NCBI RefSeq assembly: GCF_011765625.1
Contig: NZ_CP050313.1
Span: 1,360,501-1,424,500, forward strand
DNA from: Shewanella aestuarii
GTDB taxonomy: Bacteria; Pseudomonadota; Gammaproteobacteria; Enterobacterales; Shewanellaceae
Reading direction: 5' to 3'
DNA: 64,000 nt
Position numbers and translations under genes: made by a program. The notes under the pieces are model-generated. The model did not search any database. It was not told where the DNA came from and saw only the letters and a program-made list of their open reading frames with translations. Below, in pieces: positions 17,508 through 28,100 of this stretch (within the stretch, counting starts at the first letter, position 1; every line of letters starts with the position of its first letter).

Positions 17508-17990
17508 ATGGAACTGAAAGATTGGCCATCGTTTTTAGCCATTCAACAAAATGAGGCGGTTAATCAATATATAAGAGCGATTGATAGTGAGTCTGTTATT
17601 AAGCAAAAGTTTGCTCAAAGACTTATTCCCTGGCGTTACGAAAGTGGTGATTGGCTGACATTAGTTATAGAAACCTCTGATACTAAAGAATTTGTCGGCT
17701 TGATAGGTTTTTATTGTCAGGATGCTAAATCTCAGCGAGCTGAGGTCGGCTATGCTATTGCTCCAACTATGCAAGGTAAGGGGGATGCCACCGAGAGTTT
17801 GCAAGCGATTATCGACTGGGGAAGGCTTCAATATTCAATTCATAAATACGTGGCAGTTTGCTCAAGTGCTAATCTCGGTTCTCAAAAGGTGTTATTAAAA
17901 ACGGGTTTTATTCAAGAGGGGACTTTGGTTAAACATACAAAAATGTTCAATAACTGGGTTGATGATTACCTTTATGGCTTACTCACCTAG
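17508..17990 (+). CDS. GNAT-family N-acetyltransferase, N-terminus interrupted
   Basis: 160 aa from ATG 17508, RimJ/RimL-like. The acetyl-CoA loop is recognisable though weak (ALGYAIAP-type block reads VGYAIAPTMQGKGDATESLQ), with ANLGSQKVLLKTGFIQEG near the end. Upstream in the same frame the DNA reads ATG 17466, AAC ATA GTG CTC TAA, then codes for TDRLIIRN directly before Met 17508. TDRLIIR is the usual first strand (TERLxLR) of this family, so the ancestral gene began at 17466 and now has a stop at codon 6. The remaining product lacks the first strand or depends on reinitiation. Possibly inactive; substrate unknown. Confidence 0.7.
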   Translation: MELKDWPSFLAIQQNEAVNQYIRAIDSESVIKQKFAQRLIPWRYESGDWLTLVIETSDTKEFVGLIGFYCQDAKSQRAEVGYAIAPTMQGKGDATESLQAIIDWGRLQYSIHKYVAVCSSANLGSQKVLLKTGFIQEGTLVKHTKMFNNWVDDYLYGLLT

Positions 17991-18176
17991 CGAGAACACA
18001 ATGGATGTGTTTATTTTATAAATTTTGCTTTAGTTAACTCGATGTTTGTCACACAATAGAAAATACAATTGAAAACTATTCGCGTTAAGAGATGGAACTT
18101 TGATCTAGGTAAGGTTTTATTTTACGCATCTTAGTTAGAATTACTTGGATTTGAATGTTGTATAAGGCGAACATGA

Positions 18177-18410
18177 ATGAAGCTTAGTGAGTTAAACCCG
18201 GGTGAAAATGCGACCATATGTCAAATCGGTCATTTATCACTCCCACAAACAGTGAAGCGCAAACTGCTTTCCATGGGGATTACTCCCAATACTCACTTTA
18301 GTTTGCTTCGCCGAGCGCCGATGGGCTCAGGGGTAGAACTTGACTTGCGTGGCAGCAAAATTTGCATGCGTAAAGATTTAGCTGATGTTATCGAGGTAGT
18401 TAAAGCATGA
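18177..18410 (+). CDS. feoA: Ferrous iron transport protein A
   Basis: 77 aa SH3-like FeoA. Recognisable blocks are LSELNPGENATICQIGHL, KRKLLSMGITPNTHFSLLRRAPMGS and LRGSKICMRKDLADVIEV. It is cytoplasmic and interacts with FeoB to support Fe(II) uptake. ATG 18177 is read after AAGG. A second ATG at 18173 is out of frame and closes at once. The stop overlaps the feoB start (ATGA). A Fur site is expected upstream but only a weak candidate is seen. Confidence 0.95.
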   Translation: MKLSELNPGENATICQIGHLSLPQTVKRKLLSMGITPNTHFSLLRRAPMGSGVELDLRGSKICMRKDLADVIEVVKA

Positions 18411-20716
18411 GTAAGCAGTTTAACTGTGTGACCGTTGGTAATCCAAACGCTGGCAAATCAACATTATTCAATGCCTTGACGGGAGCAAACCAACAAGTTG
18501 GTAACTGGTCTGGTGTCACCGTTGAGAAAAAAACGGGTTATTTCGAACTTGAAAGCAACACGATCTCATTGACAGATTTACCTGGTATTTATGATTTATT
18601 GCCAGCCGGTAATAGCTGTGATTGTTCTTTAGATGAACAAATTGCTCAACAATATCTTGCAGAACAACCCGTAGATGCCATCATCAACTTGGTTGATGCA
18701 ACCAATATTGAACGCCATTTATATTTAACGGTTCAATTACGTGAACTGGGTATACCCATGGTGGTTGTTCTCAATAAAATTGATGCGGCTCAAAAACTGA
18801 ACATCGATATCGATATTGATAAAATGGCTGCTCAATTAGGCTGTCCAGTTATTGGCGTCTGTTCACGCGAGCAAACTGATGTTGATGTTGTTAAATCACA
18901 AGTCTTAAAAATTGTTCGTGGTGAGATTGTTGAGCAATCGCTAAGTCTTAACTACCATCCTGATATCGAACAAAGCGTGGTTCGACTTGTCGAGCAAGCT
19001 AGACTGCAAAATTTACCTGAATTAAGCCGTGGACGTGCTTTAGCCATGTTGGGTAATGGTAACGGTTGTGGTAGTTGTGAAAATAGCTTACTCAAGGATG
19101 TTGTTAATCAATGTACCCAAATTGCTGAGCAAAGTGGTGAGGACATTGAGGTCATGGTAGCTACTACACGTTTTAATTTTGTTGAAATAATCTTTAAGTC
19201 AGCAGTTAGCGTGGGTGAGCATGTCAGTATGACCGAGCGCCTTGATAGGTTTGTATTGCATCCTGTACTGGGCATCCCCGTCTTTTTATTTGTTATGTAT
19301 TTAATGTTCATGTTCAGCATTAACGTGGGCAGTTCATTTATCGATTTCTTTGATATTACGGCAGGGGCTATTTTTGTTGATCATACTTCTGCATTATTAA
19401 CATCAATCGGTTCTCCTGATTGGTTAGTGACGGTTCTTGCAGGTGGTGTTGGTCAAGGTATCCAAACTGTGGCTACTTTTATTCCGGTTATTGCAGCCTT
19501 ATTTTTGGCTTTATCTGTACTTGAAGCTTCAGGATATATGTCTCGTGCTGCATTTGTAGTTGATGGATTAATGCGTCGTATTGGCTTACCTGGTAAAGCA
19601 TTCGTACCGATGATTGTGGGATTTGGCTGTTCAGTTCCCGCGATTATGGCAACAAGAACCCTAGGCAGCGAGCGTGAGCGAATCGTTACTGGAATGATGG
19701 CGCCATTTATGTCTTGTGGTGCTCGTTTGCCAGTATATGCATTATTTGCTGCGGCATTTTTCCCTGAATCGGGTCAAAATTTGGTATTTTTGCTTTATAT
19801 CATTGGTATTTTAGCGGCAATTGGAACAGGTTTATTATTAAGAAACACCTTATTACCAGGCACAAGCAGCGCAGTGGTCATGGAGTTACCAAGCTATGAA
19901 ATGCCTCGCTTAAAAGCCGTTATGGCTCGGACCACCAAGCGCACCAAAAGCTTTATTATGGGGGCAGGTAAAACAATCGTCATCGTGGTTACCTTATTAA
20001 ACTTTGTCAACGCCATTGGCGTAGATGGCAGTTTTGGCCATGAAGATAGCCAAGAATCATTGCTCAGTGTTGCCAGTCAGCAGGTAACTCCTTTATTTGG
20101 TCCTATGGGGATTGAAAATGATAACTGGCCTGCGACGGTTGGTATTATTACTGGCATCTTCGCTAAAGAGGCGGTAGTAGGCACTCTTAACAGTTTATAT
20201 AGCTCAGCTGATGGCGGTGATGAAGAATTAGCACCTTTAAGTGAAAGCTTTAAAGAAGCATTGGCAACTATCCCTGAAAACCTACTAGGTATTGCCCCTG
20301 AAGATCCGTTATCAATTGATATCGGTAATGTAGAAAACATTGATTCAGCAGCCGAAGAGCTAGCAATTGATAAGTCTACATTCAGTGCTCTTCAAAAAGG
20401 GTTTAGCGGCCAAGTTGCAGCTTTCTCTTATTTACTCTTTATTCTGCTTTACACTCCATGTGTTGCTGCAATGGGCGCTCTGGTGAATGAATTTGGCGTT
20501 AAATGGGCTCGTTTTGCTGCATTATGGACTTTTGGTCTAGCCTATGGCACTGCGACTGTGGTGTATCAATTGGCAACAATTAATCAGCATCCAATACAGT
20601 CTGTTGCTTGGATCAGCTTTTTTGTAGCGGCGTTAGCGATTTTTTATCTGTGGCTGAAAAAGCAAGGTAGAAAAGCACAGCAAATTATTCCAGGGATTAA
20701 AATCATCACTGGTTAA
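18407..20716 (+). CDS. feoB: Ferrous iron transporter FeoB
   Basis: 769 aa, normal length. An N-terminal G domain (1-170) has GNPNAGKST (G1), DLPG (G3) and NKID (G4). A GDI-like helical region follows, then the membrane part from about 280 with the two Gate motifs: GFGCSVPAIMATRT and the later CGARLPVYALFAAAF. It imports Fe(II) across the inner membrane. It is translationally coupled to feoA. No feoC follows; the downstream gene is glnS behind a hairpin. Confidence 0.97.
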   Translation: MSKQFNCVTVGNPNAGKSTLFNALTGANQQVGNWSGVTVEKKTGYFELESNTISLTDLPGIYDLLPAGNSCDCSLDEQIAQQYLAEQPVDAIINLVDATNIERHLYLTVQLRELGIPMVVVLNKIDAAQKLNIDIDIDKMAAQLGCPVIGVCSREQTDVDVVKSQVLKIVRGEIVEQSLSLNYHPDIEQSVVRLVEQARLQNLPELSRGRALAMLGNGNGCGSCENSLLKDVVNQCTQIAEQSGEDIEVMVATTRFNFVEIIFKSAVSVGEHVSMTERLDRFVLHPVLGIPVFLFVMYLMFMFSINVGSSFIDFFDITAGAIFVDHTSALLTSIGSPDWLVTVLAGGVGQGIQTVATFIPVIAALFLALSVLEASGYMSRAAFVVDGLMRRIGLPGKAFVPMIVGFGCSVPAIMATRTLGSERERIVTGMMAPFMSCGARLPVYALFAAAFFPESGQNLVFLLYIIGILAAIGTGLLLRNTLLPGTSSAVVMELPSYEMPRLKAVMARTTKRTKSFIMGAGKTIVIVVTLLNFVNAIGVDGSFGHEDSQESLLSVASQQVTPLFGPMGIENDNWPATVGIITGIFAKEAVVGTLNSLYSSADGGDEELAPLSESFKEALATIPENLLGIAPEDPLSIDIGNVENIDSAAEELAIDKSTFSALQKGFSGQVAAFSYLLFILLYTPCVAAMGALVNEFGVKWARFAALWTFGLAYGTATVVYQLATINQHPIQSVAWISFFVAALAIFYLWLKKQGRKAQQIIPGIKIITG

Positions 20717-20746
20717 TATAATATAAAACTGGTTAAGTTTGCTTAT

Positions 20747-20777
20747 AAACCCAGCAATTGCTGGGTTTATTGTTTTT
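20747..20777 (+). terminator. Terminator of feoAB
   Basis: A perfect 22-base palindrome starting AAACCCAGCA, followed after TATTG by seven T, 30 bases after feoB. Confidence 0.88.
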
Positions 20778-20873
20778 TTCAACACTTTTTAGTTTACACT
20801 AGTTGTAACTGTGGATGATCTGTAGGATTATCTGATTTTTGACAATATTGCCATGTGTGCCAAGAGGATTTCC

Positions 20874-22544
20874 ATGAGTCAAGTGGACACCGAAGTACGT
20901 CCAAGTAACTTCATTCGTAATATAATCGACGAAGATCTAAAGAGCGGTAAGCATGATCACGTGCATACTCGTTTTCCGCCGGAGCCTAACGGCTATTTGC
21001 ATATAGGTCATGCTAAATCAATTTGCTTAAATTTTGGTATTGCAAAAGATTACCAAGGTGAATGTAATTTACGCTTTGATGATACAAATCCTGAGAAAGA
21101 AGATATCGATTATGTTAACTCTATTCAGGCTGATGTGCGCTGGTTAGGTTTTCAATGGTCTGGTGATATTCGTTATTCATCAAATTATTTTGATCAATTG
21201 CATCAATATGCCGTTGAGTTGATCACTAAAGGGTTAGCTTATGTGTGTTTTTTAAATGCAGAGCAAACTCGCGAATATCGTGGAACCTTGAAAGAGCCTG
21301 GGAAAAATAGTCCTTATCGTGATGTGGCTGTTGAAGAGAACCTCGCATTATTTGAAAAAATGCGCAAAGGTGAGTTCAAAGAAGGTGAATGTGCACTGCG
21401 TGCCAAAATCGACATGGCTTCACCGTTTATGTGTATGCGTGACCCTGTGATTTACCGAATTCGTTTTGCCCATCATCATCAAACGGGTGACAAATGGTGC
21501 ATTTATCCAATGTACGATTTTACCCACTGCATTTCAGATGCGATTGAGAACATTACTCATTCTATCTGTACATTAGAGTTTCAAGACAACCGCCGTTTAT
21601 ACGACTGGGTGTTAGATCATTTAGATGATTTTCAAGCGCCAAACCGTACTCGTCAATATGAGTTTTCACGCTTAAACCTTGAATATACCTTGATGTCTAA
21701 GCGTAAACTAAACGATTTAGTGACTCGCAAATTAGTTGCGGGTTGGGATGACCCTCGAATGCCAACTATTGCGGGCTTACGTCGTCGTGGTTATACGCCT
21801 GGTGCGATTCGAGAGTTTTGTCAGCGTATTGGCGTCACCAAACAAGATAACTTGGTTGAAGTCGGTATGTTGACCGCCTGTATTCGTGAAGAGTTAAACG
21901 AACATGCGCCTCGCGCCATGGCTGTGCTGCGACCAATCAAAGTTGTCATTGAAAACTACCCTCATAACACACCAGAAACCATCTATGCTGCAGCACACCC
22001 AAACAACGAAGCTATGGGGACCCGTGAGCTATTTTTTGGCCGCGAGTTATTTATTGATGCTGAAGATTTTAAAGAAGAAGCTAATAAACACTTTAAACGT
22101 CTAGTATTAGGCAAAGAAGTGCGTTTACGTAATGCCTATGTAATTAAAGCTGAGCGTTGTGATAAAGATGCTGACGGTAATGTCACGACCGTTTACTGTA
22201 CTTATGATAATGAAACCTTAGGTAAAAATCCTGCGGATGGACGTAAAGTGAAAGGTGTGATCCATTGGGTTGAAGCTAGCTCTGCTAAACCTGCAGAGTT
22301 CCGTCTCTATAACACATTATTTACCGATGCAAACCCAGCGGCTTTTGAGACTATCGATGAAGTGTTAAACCCGAACTCACTAACCGTTGTTCATGGCCTT
22401 GTAGAGCCAAGTTTAGCGGCTGCTCAAGCTGAAAAAGCTTACCAGTTTGAGCGTGAAGGTTACTTCTGTGCCGACAACAAAGACTCGTCAGCAGATCATT
22501 TAGTATTTAACTTAACGGTACCGCTAAGAGACTCATTTGCTTAG
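20874..22544 (+). CDS. glnS: Glutaminyl-tRNA synthetase
   Basis: 556 aa class I synthetase that charges tRNA-Gln with ATP and glutamine. The HIGH block is [15 protein letters not shown] (about 35-49), and the KMSKS-equivalent reads LMSKRKL near residue 270. The C-terminal anticodon-binding barrels end in [10 protein letters not shown]. It is near-identical in layout to E. coli GlnS (554). ATG 20874 with AGAGGA upstream gives [15 protein letters not shown], matching the E. coli N-terminus; the ATG seven codons earlier lacks a ribosome site. Monocistronic with its own terminator. Confidence 0.97.
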   Translation: MSQVDTEVRPSNFIRNIIDEDLKSGKHDHVHTRFPPEPNGYLHIGHAKSICLNFGIAKDYQGECNLRFDDTNPEKEDIDYVNSIQADVRWLGFQWSGDIRYSSNYFDQLHQYAVELITKGLAYVCFLNAEQTREYRGTLKEPGKNSPYRDVAVEENLALFEKMRKGEFKEGECALRAKIDMASPFMCMRDPVIYRIRFAHHHQTGDKWCIYPMYDFTHCISDAIENITHSICTLEFQDNRRLYDWVLDHLDDFQAPNRTRQYEFSRLNLEYTLMSKRKLNDLVTRKLVAGWDDPRMPTIAGLRRRGYTPGAIREFCQRIGVTKQDNLVEVGMLTACIREELNEHAPRAMAVLRPIKVVIENYPHNTPETIYAAAHPNNEAMGTRELFFGRELFIDAEDFKEEANKHFKRLVLGKEVRLRNAYVIKAERCDKDADGNVTTVYCTYDNETLGKNPADGRKVKGVIHWVEASSAKPAEFRLYNTLFTDANPAAFETIDEVLNPNSLTVVHGLVEPSLAAAQAEKAYQFEREGYFCADNKDSSADHLVFNLTVPLRDSFA

Positions 22545-22561
22545 TTAACTGAATAATACAT

Positions 22562-22587
22562 AAGGCGCTTTTTAGCGCCTTTTTTTT
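22562..22587 (+). terminator. Terminator of glnS
   Basis: AAGGCGCT and AGCGCCTT with a 4-base loop, followed by seven T, 17 bases after glnS. Confidence 0.94.
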
Positions 22588-22607
22588 ACCAAAAATAAAG
22601 AAATAAC

Positions 22608-23750
22608 ATGAAAATAGTCGCCGATGAAAATATGCCTTATGTCGAGGCTTTGTTTACCGATATTGCTGATATTACTTTAGTCAATGGAAGAAAGCTTACC
22701 GCAAACCAAGTCAAAGATGCTGATGTATTACTAGTTCGCTCTGTTACCAAGGTAAACCAAGCCTTAATACAAGATGCGACCAAACTTAAATTTGTAGGTA
22801 GTGCCACTATTGGGACTGACCATATTGATACCGATTATTTAGCACTGCGCGGGATTCCTTTTAGTAATGCCCCTGGCTGTAATGCCACAGCCGTGGGGGA
22901 ATTTGTTTTTATCGCTTTGCTTGAACTAGCCAAAAAGCTACAGACTCAACTTAAAGGCAAAACCATTGGCATAGTTGGTGCAGGTAATACGGGAACCGCA
23001 GCAGCTAAATGTCTGCAGGCTTATGGATTAAAGGTAATGCTTTGCGATCCTATTAAGCAGGCTCAAGGCGACCCTCGAGAATTTGTCAGTCTTGATGAGA
23101 TAATTGCCAAGGCTGATGTTATTTCATTACATGTGCCGATCACCAAAACAGGTGAACACAAAACATGGTATATGTTTGATGAGCATAGGTTAGCTCAATT
23201 GAGGCCAAATACTTGGCTAGTCAATTGTTGTCGCGGCGAAGTGATTGATAACCGCGCTCTGATCAACATTAAACAAACTAGAAGCGATTTAAAGCTTATA
23301 TTAGATGTGTGGCAGGGGGAGCCTAACCCTATGGCTGAGTTGGTTCCTTTGGTTGAGTTTGCTACTCCGCATATTGCTGGTTACAGCCTCGAGGGCAAGG
23401 CGCGTGGAACTTTTATGCTGTATGAAAAGCTGTGCGAAGTGTTAGCGATTGAAGCCAATAAAAGTTTAGTAAATTTATTACCTTCGTTTCAGTTTAATCA
23501 ACTGAGTGCCAATGATGGTCTATCTGAATCAGATTTACTCAAACTTTGTCGGTTAGTATTTGATTTACGCGACGACGATGCTTTATTTAGGCAATATTTT
23601 TCAACACCAGAAGGTTTTGATGCTTTACGAAAGCAACATACACATAGACGAGAATTTAGCGCGTTGTCGCTTAAGGTAATGGCGAATGATGCAAAATCTG
23701 CAAGTAATCATTGCGAAAAAATGTTGTCTGCATTAGGTTTTTCACAATAA
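22608..23750 (+). CDS. pdxB: Erythronate-4-phosphate dehydrogenase
   Basis: 380 aa (E. coli 378). Second step of the DXP-dependent pyridoxal phosphate pathway, oxidising 4-phosphoerythronate with NAD. The D-2-hydroxyacid dehydrogenase fold shows [16 protein letters not shown] for NAD. The catalytic Arg is in [13 protein letters not shown], the Glu in WQGEPNP and the His in TPHIAGYS. The C-terminal PdxB dimerisation domain is present. It starts 20 bases after the glnS terminator T tract with only a weak purine-rich leader. In E. coli pdxB is likewise followed by an asd-like gene (usg) and truA. Confidence 0.96.
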   Translation: MKIVADENMPYVEALFTDIADITLVNGRKLTANQVKDADVLLVRSVTKVNQALIQDATKLKFVGSATIGTDHIDTDYLALRGIPFSNAPGCNATAVGEFVFIALLELAKKLQTQLKGKTIGIVGAGNTGTAAAKCLQAYGLKVMLCDPIKQAQGDPREFVSLDEIIAKADVISLHVPITKTGEHKTWYMFDEHRLAQLRPNTWLVNCCRGEVIDNRALINIKQTRSDLKLILDVWQGEPNPMAELVPLVEFATPHIAGYSLEGKARGTFMLYEKLCEVLAIEANKSLVNLLPSFQFNQLSANDGLSESDLLKLCRLVFDLRDDDALFRQYFSTPEGFDALRKQHTHRREFSALSLKVMANDAKSASNHCEKMLSALGFSQ

Positions 23751-23914
23751 ATCAGTCTCTTTATTATGATATGTTGATGTTTTACTCAAGCTAAGTAGCC
23801 AGTTGAGAAAAAATCAATCCAATTAGCCAATTTAGAGTAAATCAGACCTAGCATATACTGAATAAACTAGGTAGATTGTCAGTTCAATAAGATTATTAGG
23901 AGTCGGGCGGTAAT

Positions 23915-24931
23915 ATGTCTCAAGAATTTAATGTTGTCGTTTTAGGTGCATCGGGCGCAGTGGGTCAAACTATGATTGAGATCCTCGAAGAACGTAATTT
24001 CCCAGTTGCTAAGTTATTTCCTTTAGCGAGTAGTCGCAGTGCCGGCGAAACTGTGAGCTTTCATGGTAAACAGGTAGAAATTCTAGACGTAGATAAGTTC
24101 GACTGGACTCAGGCTCAAATTGGCTTTTTCTCTGCTGGTGGTGATGTTTCTGCTAAATGGGCACCTATTGCCGGAGAAGCAGGCTGTGTGGTTATCGATA
24201 ATACTTCACACTTTAGATATGACATCGATGTGCCATTAGTGGTACCTGAAGTGAATCCAGAAGCGATTGCAGATTTTCGTAACCGCAATATTATTGCTAA
24301 TCCGAATTGCTCAACCATTCAAATGTTAGTGGCATTAAAGCCTATTTATGATGCATTTGGCATTAGCCGAATTAACGTATCAACATATCAATCAGTATCG
24401 GGTACGGGTAAAAAAGCCATTGAAGAATTAGCGGGTCAAACAGCAAAGCTGCTTCAAGGTTTACCGATTGAGCCTAGCGTATATCCAAAGCAAATTGCAT
24501 TTAACGTGTTGCCACAAATTGATAAATTTATGGAAAATGGCTACACCAAAGAAGAAATGAAAATGGTGTGGGAAACTCAAAAAATCTTTGCTGATGATGA
24601 TATTGTTGTTAATCCAACTGCAGTGCGTGTCCCTGTATTTTATGGGCATTCGGAAGCGGTTCATCTTGAAACCCGTCAGCCGGTAGGTGCTGAAGACGTT
24701 AAAGCTGTACTGCGTGATGCACCAGGTGTGGTCCTTTTTGAAAGCGATGATGAATATCCAACAGCGGTAACAGAGTCAGCGGGTCAAGACCCAGTTTATG
24801 TTGGCCGTATCAGAAAAGATATTTCACACTCTCATGGTATAAATTTATGGGTTACTGCCGATAACATCCGTAAGGGTGCTGCATTAAATAGTGTGCAGAT
24901 TGCTGAAATTTTAATTCGTGACTATTACTAA
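23915..24931 (+). CDS. asd: Aspartate-semialdehyde dehydrogenase
   Basis: 338 aa. Reduces beta-aspartyl phosphate to aspartate semialdehyde for Lys, Met, Thr and diaminopimelate. The NADP motif VVLGASGAVGQTM is at 8-20, the nucleophile Cys132 in NPNCSTIQM, and the substrate-binding region includes GHSEAVH. It sits where E. coli has the Asd-like protein Usg, but the catalytic Cys is intact here, so this is a functional enzyme of the shorter Asd class. AGGAGTCGGG precedes the ATG. Confidence 0.95.
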   Translation: MSQEFNVVVLGASGAVGQTMIEILEERNFPVAKLFPLASSRSAGETVSFHGKQVEILDVDKFDWTQAQIGFFSAGGDVSAKWAPIAGEAGCVVIDNTSHFRYDIDVPLVVPEVNPEAIADFRNRNIIANPNCSTIQMLVALKPIYDAFGISRINVSTYQSVSGTGKKAIEELAGQTAKLLQGLPIEPSVYPKQIAFNVLPQIDKFMENGYTKEEMKMVWETQKIFADDDIVVNPTAVRVPVFYGHSEAVHLETRQPVGAEDVKAVLRDAPGVVLFESDDEYPTAVTESAGQDPVYVGRIRKDISHSHGINLWVTADNIRKGAALNSVQIAEILIRDYY

Positions 24932-24992
24932 ACAAAGTTTTTTATTTTTTTACGCATTAACGATTACGTCATGTAATTGAACTGTTTAGCTT

Positions 24993-25024
24993 AAAAAGCC
25001 CGCATTTTGTGGGCTTTTTTTGTT
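24993..25024 (+). terminator. Terminator of asd
   Basis: AAAAAGCCCGCA and TGTGGGCTTTTT pair over 12 positions with one G-U, loop TTT, then T. Confidence 0.92.
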
Positions 25025-25176
25025 TTAGACTTGCCTCTATGTAGCAGGGCAGACAAAGTTAGTTTATAGTCTTAGAAATGTAAAAAAATCATTAATCAAT
25101 AACAACTAACGATAATAATGACCTACAGCCACTTGTCTAGCAGACAAAATATACCGTGCTTAAAGGGAAGGATTGA

Positions 25177-28100
25177 ATGACATTTCGTAATTCACATTGG
25201 GTTGGTTTACTTCTTTGTACCACCTTTACAGTTACTATCACCCCACTTATGTCTTCGGCACACGCTGAAACACTTAAAATAACTGGCCCTAACGGTGAGG
25301 TCAGGCAAACTCAACAGCAATATGGCCCTACGACTTCTAAAGATACTTTTTGGAGTATTGCTCAAAAAGTTCGGCCAAATGATAAAGTCAGTGTTTATCA
25401 GGTAATGGCTGCCATATTTGATGCTAACCCTCATGCCTTTAGTGGTAATAATTACAATACGTTAGAGCGCGGGATGATCTTAATCATTCCTTCCGTTGAT
25501 GTGATGACATCCATCTCACCTCAAGAGGCGAAAATCAGAGCGGAAAATAATGATAAAGCCATTAAACAAGGCATAACAACACCTAAATCGGATCCTCAAA
25601 CTGCTGGTAATAACTCTACAGTTGATAACATAGCTCCTGTTGTTAACTCGCCCAAAGCCGCCTCTGCAGAAAAGCCGTTACAAATTGTGCAACAAGCACC
25701 AGTGACTGCGCCTGACACTCCAGCACAAACCGTTAAAAGTAATCAAACGATTAAAGATTTATCAGCTGAGCTTGATAAAGCGAACAATAAAAATGTCATG
25801 ATTACTGATGAGCTTGCTCGTGCGCAAGATCAGTTAATGGTGACTCGCACTGATAACCAAGTGCTTAAGCAAAAAATTGAAGAGTTGAGTTTAATTACTG
25901 GAACATTAGAAGAAGAATTACAGCTCCTTCGTGAAAAGCATCAAAGCTTGATGGCCAAGCATGAGATGCTTATCAATGAACAGCAACAAGAAAACCAGCC
26001 AGCAATAGAACAACCGACCGATTTTTGGCGAACGTTAACGAACAATACCGCGTTATTGATTGCGGCGGCCGCGCTACCTTTAATCGTTATTTTTGGATTA
26101 ATTTTTTGGTTAATGCGTCGTCGTTCAACGAGCGATTCAATTGATTCTCACGAAGCAGTAAAGCCAGTTGACTCCGATACAGAAACAGGTGTTGCGAATC
26201 AAGCAAAAGTCAGCGATGAAGATGATCTTGATGCATTAGCTGTTCATCTTGATTCTGATCATGCTTCATCAATTGATGATTTATTGGATCTGGATAGTCT
26301 TGATCTGCAACCAGAAGCTCAATTGCAAATGGATGATGACCAAATGGACATGGCATCAGAAATGTTCATTGCAGAAAACACTGAAGATGAGCCCGAAATC
26401 GATGAAGAAGGAACCTCGCTGGATGATTTATGGGCTGAAGCAATGGATGAACAAGACTCGGAACTTGAGCCGTTAGAAACCGATGATGATTTAGACAATC
26501 TGCTTGCTGGGCTAGATGATCCTATTGATGAACCTAATGCTGAAATTAAAGCAGATGAAGATGACATAGATTCACTTTTAGCTAATTTGGGTAATGAACA
26601 AGAACAGCAAGACTCAGCTTCAAATGATAATGTTGATGATATTCTTGCTGATTTCGACTTTGACAATCTTGAAAGTGATGATGTTAACCCCCCTTCAAAT
26701 GAATTAGCTGATGAAATTGCCTCTGAGCTTGAGCCTGAAGTTCAAACTAACATAGATATTGAAGATGATGTTGCAGAAGATGATATCGACTCACTATTAG
26801 CAGGCTTTAATGCTGATGACAGCCCATCTGCAATTGATAACTCTGACGTTGATAGCACTGACGTTGATAGTAACCTTGCTAATGAGATTGCAGCAGAGTT
26901 AGAGCATGATAGCGATGTTAAAGGTGATGTCGCTGATGACGATATCGATGCATTATTAGCGGGTTTTAATACTGATGACAGCCAACCAACGGCAAATGAT
27001 ACTGAGCCTGATACTAACCTTGCAGATGAAATAGCATCAGAGTTAGCCGAAGACATTGACATAAAAGATGATGTTGCTGATGACGATATCGATGCATTAT
27101 TAGCCGGTTTTAATACTGATGACAGCCAACCAACGGCAAATGATACTGAGCCTGATACTAACCTTGCAGATGAAATAGCATCAGAGTTAGCCGAAGACAT
27201 TGACATAAAAGATGATGTTGCTGATGACGATATCGATGCATTATTAGCCGGTTTTAATAGTGATGACAGCCAACCAACGTCAAATGATACTGATACTAAC
27301 CTTGCAGATGAAATAGCATCAGAGTTAGCCGAAGAAATTGACGTAAAAGATGAGGTTGCTGATGACGATATCGATGCATTATTAGCTGGTTTTAATACTG
27401 ATGACGGTCAAACATCGGCAAATGATACTGAGCCTGATACTAACCTTGCAGATGACATTGCCGTAGAGTTAGATACCGACATTGATGTTAAAGATGATGA
27501 TACAGAGGACGATACTGATCCATTATTGGCTGAGAATGATGTCAGTCAAAGCGAAGCATTTTCTCCTGAAACCGAACTGGACAGCTTACTGGCAAGTCAT
27601 TCAGAGATTGACAACAAAGATGACGCATTCACTTTACAAGATGATTTATCCGCTAACGAGCCTGAAAGTGTTGTTGATAGTGACACCGATGTTGATTTAG
27701 ACAGTTTATTAACTGAATTAGCGACAGCAAGTGAAGAGGATTTATCACAAGGCTTAACCCCAGAGTCAGCCGAAGAAGAGGATTTATCTGGCTTACTGTC
27801 TGAACTTGAACAAGCCAGCGAAACGCAAACTGACGAAGACGATGTTGATTTTAATCTTCTTGAAAGTGATTTACGCCAAGCAGAGCAAGAAGAATACACT
27901 CAAACAGCCTTGTCTGAATCGCCATCCGAAGCGTTATCAGCTGCGACTAAAAATGACCAAAAGCTTGCTGTTGAGAAAGAATCAGGATTTTTCAATGATT
28001 TAAAAGCTAGCAAGAAGCCACAACCTGAGATGCTCGATTGGGAGGCGGATCTGTTTAAAGCGGCATCAAAAGCCAAGCCAGATGATCTTGAATTTGATGA

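Noticed and set aside
18070..18084. Possible Fur box upstream of feoA
   Set aside because: TGAAAACTATTCGCG agrees with the inverted-repeat consensus only in part; too weak to list as a feature.
26929..27498. Regular repeats considered as a CRISPR array
   Set aside because: Units are 138-144 bases, in frame, without unique spacers, and lie within a coding sequence.
26319..27899. Long antisense ORFs (100-154 codons) inside fimV, rich in Ser
   Set aside because: They are the mirror of the Asp/Glu-rich repeats (GAT/GAA codons read as ATC/TTC), have no ribosome sites and no recognisable domain.
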